Below, piece after piece: positions 5,790 to 8,107 of a stretch of 8,107 nt of DNA. A program made the translations under genes and the position numbers. The stretch is from JAMBLL01 sp036985935 (lineage in GTDB: Bacteria > Actinomycetota > Acidimicrobiia > Spongiisociales > UBA5794), in assembly GCA_036985935.1 (NCBI GenBank), contig BTQP01000085.1, positions 1 through 8,107 on the forward strand, written 5' to 3'. How positions within the stretch are numbered: position 1 is the first letter of the stretch; each line of letters opens with the position of its first letter. The notes beneath the pieces were generated by a model. The model was not told the origin of the DNA. It searched no databases and worked only from the letters and a program-made list of their open reading frames with translations.

Positions 5790-6878
5790 ATGAACGTCTC
5801 GTGGCTCGAGCTGAGAGACTTTCGGTCGTACCCGGGTCTGCGATTCGAACCCGAGCCAGAGGTCAACGTGCTCATCGGTGCCAATGGCGCAGGAAAGACA
5901 TCGGTTCTCGAATCAATTGGATATCTGGGCATGATGAAATCATTTCGATCTGTGCCAGATGCCGCTCTCGTACGAGACGGGGCACAAACCGCGGTCATAC
6001 GAGGCGGGATAGCCGGCGGAGCCACGGAGTTGTCCGTCGAAGTCGAATTGCCGCTCGCCGGTCGTAGAACGGTTCTCACGAACGGCAAGAGACCAAAACG
6101 GATGAGTGATCTCGTTTTGTCCGTTCCTCTCGTTGCCTTTCTTCCAGACGACCTCGACGTTGTAAAACGTGGCCCTGGTTTGCGGAGGGACTACCTGGAC
6201 GATCTCGGTGCCCGGCTGTGGCCGTCGGCTGGTGCAGACTCGAGTGAGTACGAACGAACCCTCAGGCAGAGGAACTCCCTTCTCAAACAAGGTGGTCGTT
6301 CGACGGACGCCGTAACCCTCGACGTGTGGGATGAGCGCCTCAGTGCGGCAGGAGCGCGTGTTCTGATGCATCGCAGAGCGGTCGCAACAGCCATTCAGGA
6401 CGAGCTGTCAGAGGCATACCGGGTCGTCGGTGGGTCAGGTGAGCTTCGATGGGCGTATCGCTCTACCTGGGGCTCTCAGGACGCTGCTGACGTTGAGGAC
6501 CTCACCGCCGCACTGCGTTCGGCGCTCGTTGCGCGGCGAAACAAGGACATGGACGTTCGCACGACAACGGTCGGCCCCCATCGCGACGAACCCGAGTTGA
6601 TACTCGACGGTAGGGCGACCCGTACCAGAGCGTCCCAGGGCGAGCAACGCACCGTTGCTCTGGCGTTGCGGATCGGGGCGTATCGCGTGATTCGTGACAT
6701 ACGGGATCAGACGCCGATTCTGTTGCTCGATGATGTCTTTTCGGAACTCGACATCGAACGTGCGCAGCGTGTTCTCTCTCTCATGCCGGCAGGCCAGGTA
6801 TTTGTCACAACCGCACGAGAAGATGAGGTACCGATCGCAGGGCGCCGTTGGTCGGTCAGCGATGGAAAGGTCGTCTGA
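5790..6878 (+). CDS. recF: DNA replication and repair protein RecF
   Basis: 362 residues from ATG at 5790, 7 bp after the dnaN stop. There is no obvious ribosome-binding site, so translation is probably coupled to dnaN. RecF is an SMC/ABC-like ATPase that binds gapped DNA and, with RecO and RecR, helps load RecA. Motifs are Walker A GANGAGKT at 30-37, FLPDDLDVVKRGPGLRRDYLD at 117-137, GPHRDE at 262-267, the ABC-type signature SQGEQRT at 282-288, and Walker B LLLDDVFSELD at 301-311. The length is typical and no key motif is missing. The stop TGA shares its A with the ATG of the next gene. Confidence 0.97.
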   Translation: MNVSWLELRDFRSYPGLRFEPEPEVNVLIGANGAGKTSVLESIGYLGMMKSFRSVPDAALVRDGAQTAVIRGGIAGGATELSVEVELPLAGRRTVLTNGKRPKRMSDLVLSVPLVAFLPDDLDVVKRGPGLRRDYLDDLGARLWPSAGADSSEYERTLRQRNSLLKQGGRSTDAVTLDVWDERLSAAGARVLMHRRAVATAIQDELSEAYRVVGGSGELRWAYRSTWGSQDAADVEDLTAALRSALVARRNKDMDVRTTTVGPHRDEPELILDGRATRTRASQGEQRTVALALRIGAYRVIRDIRDQTPILLLDDVFSELDIERAQRVLSLMPAGQVFVTTAREDEVPIAGRRWSVSDGKVV

Positions 6879-7201
6879 TGCGAGCGAAATACCTCAACAC
6901 GAACCCAAAAAGTGAGCCACGAGAGATCAGCGATGTCCTCGGCAAGGTCATCGAGGGAGCGGCCGTCGGTATTGACGTTCGACACGCCGATCTCGTCGCA
7001 CGGTGGGGAGCGTTCGCACCGGGAGATTGGTCCGGCGGAACCCCGATAGGTGTGCGCGATGAGGTGCTGCTTGTGGAAGTCCCAGATGGCTCGGTTGCGT
7101 CGCTTTTGCGGTACCAAACCACGCAACTCCTCGCGGCGATTTCCGAGGAGTTCGGCGAAGGATTGGTTCGAGCCGTTCGCATCAGAATCTCCCGAAAATG
7201 A
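6878..7201 (+). CDS. dciA: DciA-like (DUF721) putative replicative helicase loader
   Basis: 107 residues from ATG at 6878, overlapping the recF stop by one base (TGATG), with GGAAAGG 7 bp upstream. A TTG start at 6848 would add 10 residues but is less likely. The sequence has the DUF721 pattern: a short N-terminal helix region, VARWGAFAPGDW (40-51), then a beta strand DEVLLVEVPDGSVASLLRYQ (61-80), TTQLLAAISEEFGEGLVRAVRIRI. DciA is the ancestral loader or accessory of the DnaB helicase in bacteria lacking DnaC/DnaI. In actinobacteria this gene commonly sits between recF and gyrB. Similarity is by pattern only, and this is a short protein, so a search would firm it up. Function is inferred from family and place. 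Confidence 0.82.
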   Translation: MRAKYLNTNPKSEPREISDVLGKVIEGAAVGIDVRHADLVARWGAFAPGDWSGGTPIGVRDEVLLVEVPDGSVASLLRYQTTQLLAAISEEFGEGLVRAVRIRISRK

Positions 7202-7322
7202 ACACCGGGATTTCGGTCGAAAGAGCAGTTGAAATAAGGGGTTTCGCGGGTTTCGAGGCTATACTTACAAGCGTGTTATCAGCCCCACTTATCCTGCCGA
7301 CGGGGCGCACCCTAGGAGTCCT
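7202..7322 (+). promoter_or_regulatory. dciA-gyrB spacer with gyrB promoter candidate
   Basis: 121 bp. TATACT at 7260-7265 is one mismatch from the -10 consensus and fits the actinobacterial TANNNT. No -35 lies at normal spacing; TTGAAA at 7229-7234 is 25 bp away, too far. A 9-bp direct repeat (GGGTTTCGC/GGGTTTCGA, 7239-7256) lies just upstream of the -10. The predicted start is near 7272. The gyrB ribosome-binding site AGGAG is at 7314-7318. There is no terminator with a T-run, so readthrough from the dnaA-side operon is possible too. Confidence 0.5.
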
Positions 7323-7326
7323 GTGA
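7273..7326 (+). CDS. Possible leaderless 17-residue leader ORF before gyrB
   Basis: GTG at 7273 begins 7 bp after the TATACT element, where transcription should start, which is the layout of leaderless genes in actinobacteria. It encodes MLSAPLILPTGRTLGVL, and its TGA (7324-7326) overlaps the gyrB GTG as GTGA. If real, it would couple translation into gyrB. It is too short for any homology support and may be chance. Confidence 0.22.
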   Translation: MLSAPLILPTGRTLGVL

Positions 7327-8107
7327 GTAAACAAAAACCTGCATCTAACGCGTCGTATGAAGCAGATTCGATCCAGGTTCTCGAGGGCCTTGAAGCGGTC
7401 CGCAGACGCCCAGCGATGTATATCGGATCGACCGGGCCCCGCGGTCTGCACCACCTGATATGGGAGGTTGTTGATAACTCTGTGGACGAAGCCATGGCCG
7501 GATTCTGCACACGCATCGACGTGTCCCTTCTCGACGACGGTGGCGTGCGAGTCCGTGACAACGGGCGAGGCATCCCTGTAGACAAACACAAGAAGACGGG
7601 CCTACCGGCTCTCACGACGGTGATGACAACGCTTCACGCGGGCGGCAAATTCGATTCCGACGCATATCAGGTGTCCGGAGGTCTTCATGGTGTCGGAATC
7701 TCCGTTGTCAACGCCTTGTCTGTACGCACCGACGTCGAGGTCGTCAGAGGCGGGAATCTCTGGTCGCAGAGCTTCGGATACGGCGAGCCCCTTGGGAAGC
7801 TGAAGAAGACGAAACCGATGAAGCGGTCCGGCACCCAGGTGACGTTCTGGGCGGATCCCGAGATCTTCGAGGAGGGCATACACTATTCGGCGAAGACGGT
7901 CGTGAACCGGCTACGCGAGATGGCGTTTCTCACCAAAGGACTTGAGATCCGCTTTAAAGACGAACGGGGGGATGAGGTATTCGAGGAAACCTTCCGCTAC
8001 GCCGGGGGGATCATCGACTTCGTCAAGTATCTCAATGGTTCACGTGAGCCGATCCACAAACAGGTCGCATATTTCGAACATTCTGACGGTGAGGCCGAGG
8101 TCGAGGT
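7323..8107 (+). CDS. gyrB: DNA gyrase subunit B, N-terminal part (runs off the window)
   Basis: 261 codons from GTG at 7323 to the right edge. AGGAG lies 4 bp upstream, a somewhat tight spacing. GyrB supplies the ATPase of gyrase, which introduces negative supercoils with GyrA. The GHKL ATPase fold is clear. QVLEGLEAVRRRPAMYIG is followed by the N-box EVVDNSVDEAMAG (Glu48, Asn52). RDNGRGIP at 78-85 has the adenine-binding Asp79, 27 residues after Asn52, as in Escherichia coli (46 and 73). HAGGKF, SGGLHGVGISVVNALS (lid, 118-133) and SGTQVTFW (169-176) follow. The start of the transducer domain is reached at the edge. ParE is the main alternative, but the recF-dciA context and sequence favour gyrB. 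gyrA would be expected downstream. Confidence 0.95.
   Translation, partial: MSKQKPASNASYEADSIQVLEGLEAVRRRPAMYIGSTGPRGLHHLIWEVVDNSVDEAMAGFCTRIDVSLLDDGGVRVRDNGRGIPVDKHKKTGLPALTTVMTTLHAGGKFDSDAYQVSGGLHGVGISVVNALSVRTDVEVVRGGNLWSQSFGYGEPLGKLKKTKPMKRSGTQVTFWADPEIFEEGIHYSAKTVVNRLREMAFLTKGLEIRFKDERGDEVFEETFRYAGGIIDFVKYLNGSREPIHKQVAYFEHSDGEAEVE

Noticed and set aside
7192..7216. CCGAAA/TTTCGG inverted pair at the dciA end as a terminator
   Set aside because: Only a 6-bp stem with a 13-nt loop and no T-run; too weak to call a terminator.
1..8107. Mobile element, CRISPR, defence island, tRNA or other structured RNA
   Set aside because: No transposase, integrase, spaced direct repeats, tRNA-like cloverleaf or foreign composition was seen; the gene order is the conserved origin neighbourhood throughout.

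Overview
The window is a bacterial chromosomal replication-origin neighbourhood with the conserved order jag-yidC-yidD-rnpA-rpmH on the minus strand, then dnaA-dnaN-recF-dciA-gyrB on the plus strand. The DciA/DUF721 gene wedged between recF and gyrB, frequent GTG starts (yidC, rnpA, dnaA, dnaN, gyrB), fairly GC-rich coding and the dnaA-dnaN origin suggest an actinobacterium. An early-branching group such as Acidimicrobiia is possible, but no marker here settles it. I see no mobile element, phage, CRISPR or defence gene, and no tRNA or rRNA.

Left block (1-2664, minus strand): 50S protein L34 (rpmH), the RNase P protein (rnpA), the membrane-insertion helper YidD, the insertase YidC and the KH/R3H RNA-binding protein Jag/KhpB, which runs off the left edge. 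The genes are packed tightly. The rpmH stop lies two codons before rnpA in the same frame, rnpA/yidD overlap by 8 bp, yidD/yidC by 4 bp (GTGA), and yidC-jag are 4 bp apart. They read as one operon from a promoter just upstream of rpmH.

Centre (2665-3127 and 4514-4702): two non-coding regions flank dnaA. The rpmH-dnaA region carries divergent promoters and three DnaA-box-like sites starting exactly 12 bp apart. The dnaA-dnaN region looks like the unwinding part of oriC. It has five DnaA-box-like 9-mers, the last two nearly abutting, then a GC clamp, a run of DnaA-trio triplets, a short AT-rich stretch and the dnaN ribosome-binding site.

Right block (3128-8107, plus strand): initiator DnaA, the beta sliding clamp DnaN, the repair ATPase RecF, the DciA-like putative helicase loader and the N-terminal third of GyrB, which runs off the right edge. 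recF and dciA overlap by one base. gyrB has its own candidate promoter, which may start a leaderless 17-codon ORF whose stop overlaps the gyrB start.

Together the genes initiate replication (DnaA, DciA), make it processive and manage topology and repair (DnaN, GyrB, RecF). On the other arm they supply translation, tRNA processing and membrane-protein biogenesis. Both gene blocks point away from the origin, so each is co-directional with its replication fork. I do not find an undescribed gene system. The points most worth checking are the origin architecture, the YidC transmembrane-1 substitution, the rpmH-rnpA frame arrangement, the palindrome over the rpmH promoter and the gyrB leader.
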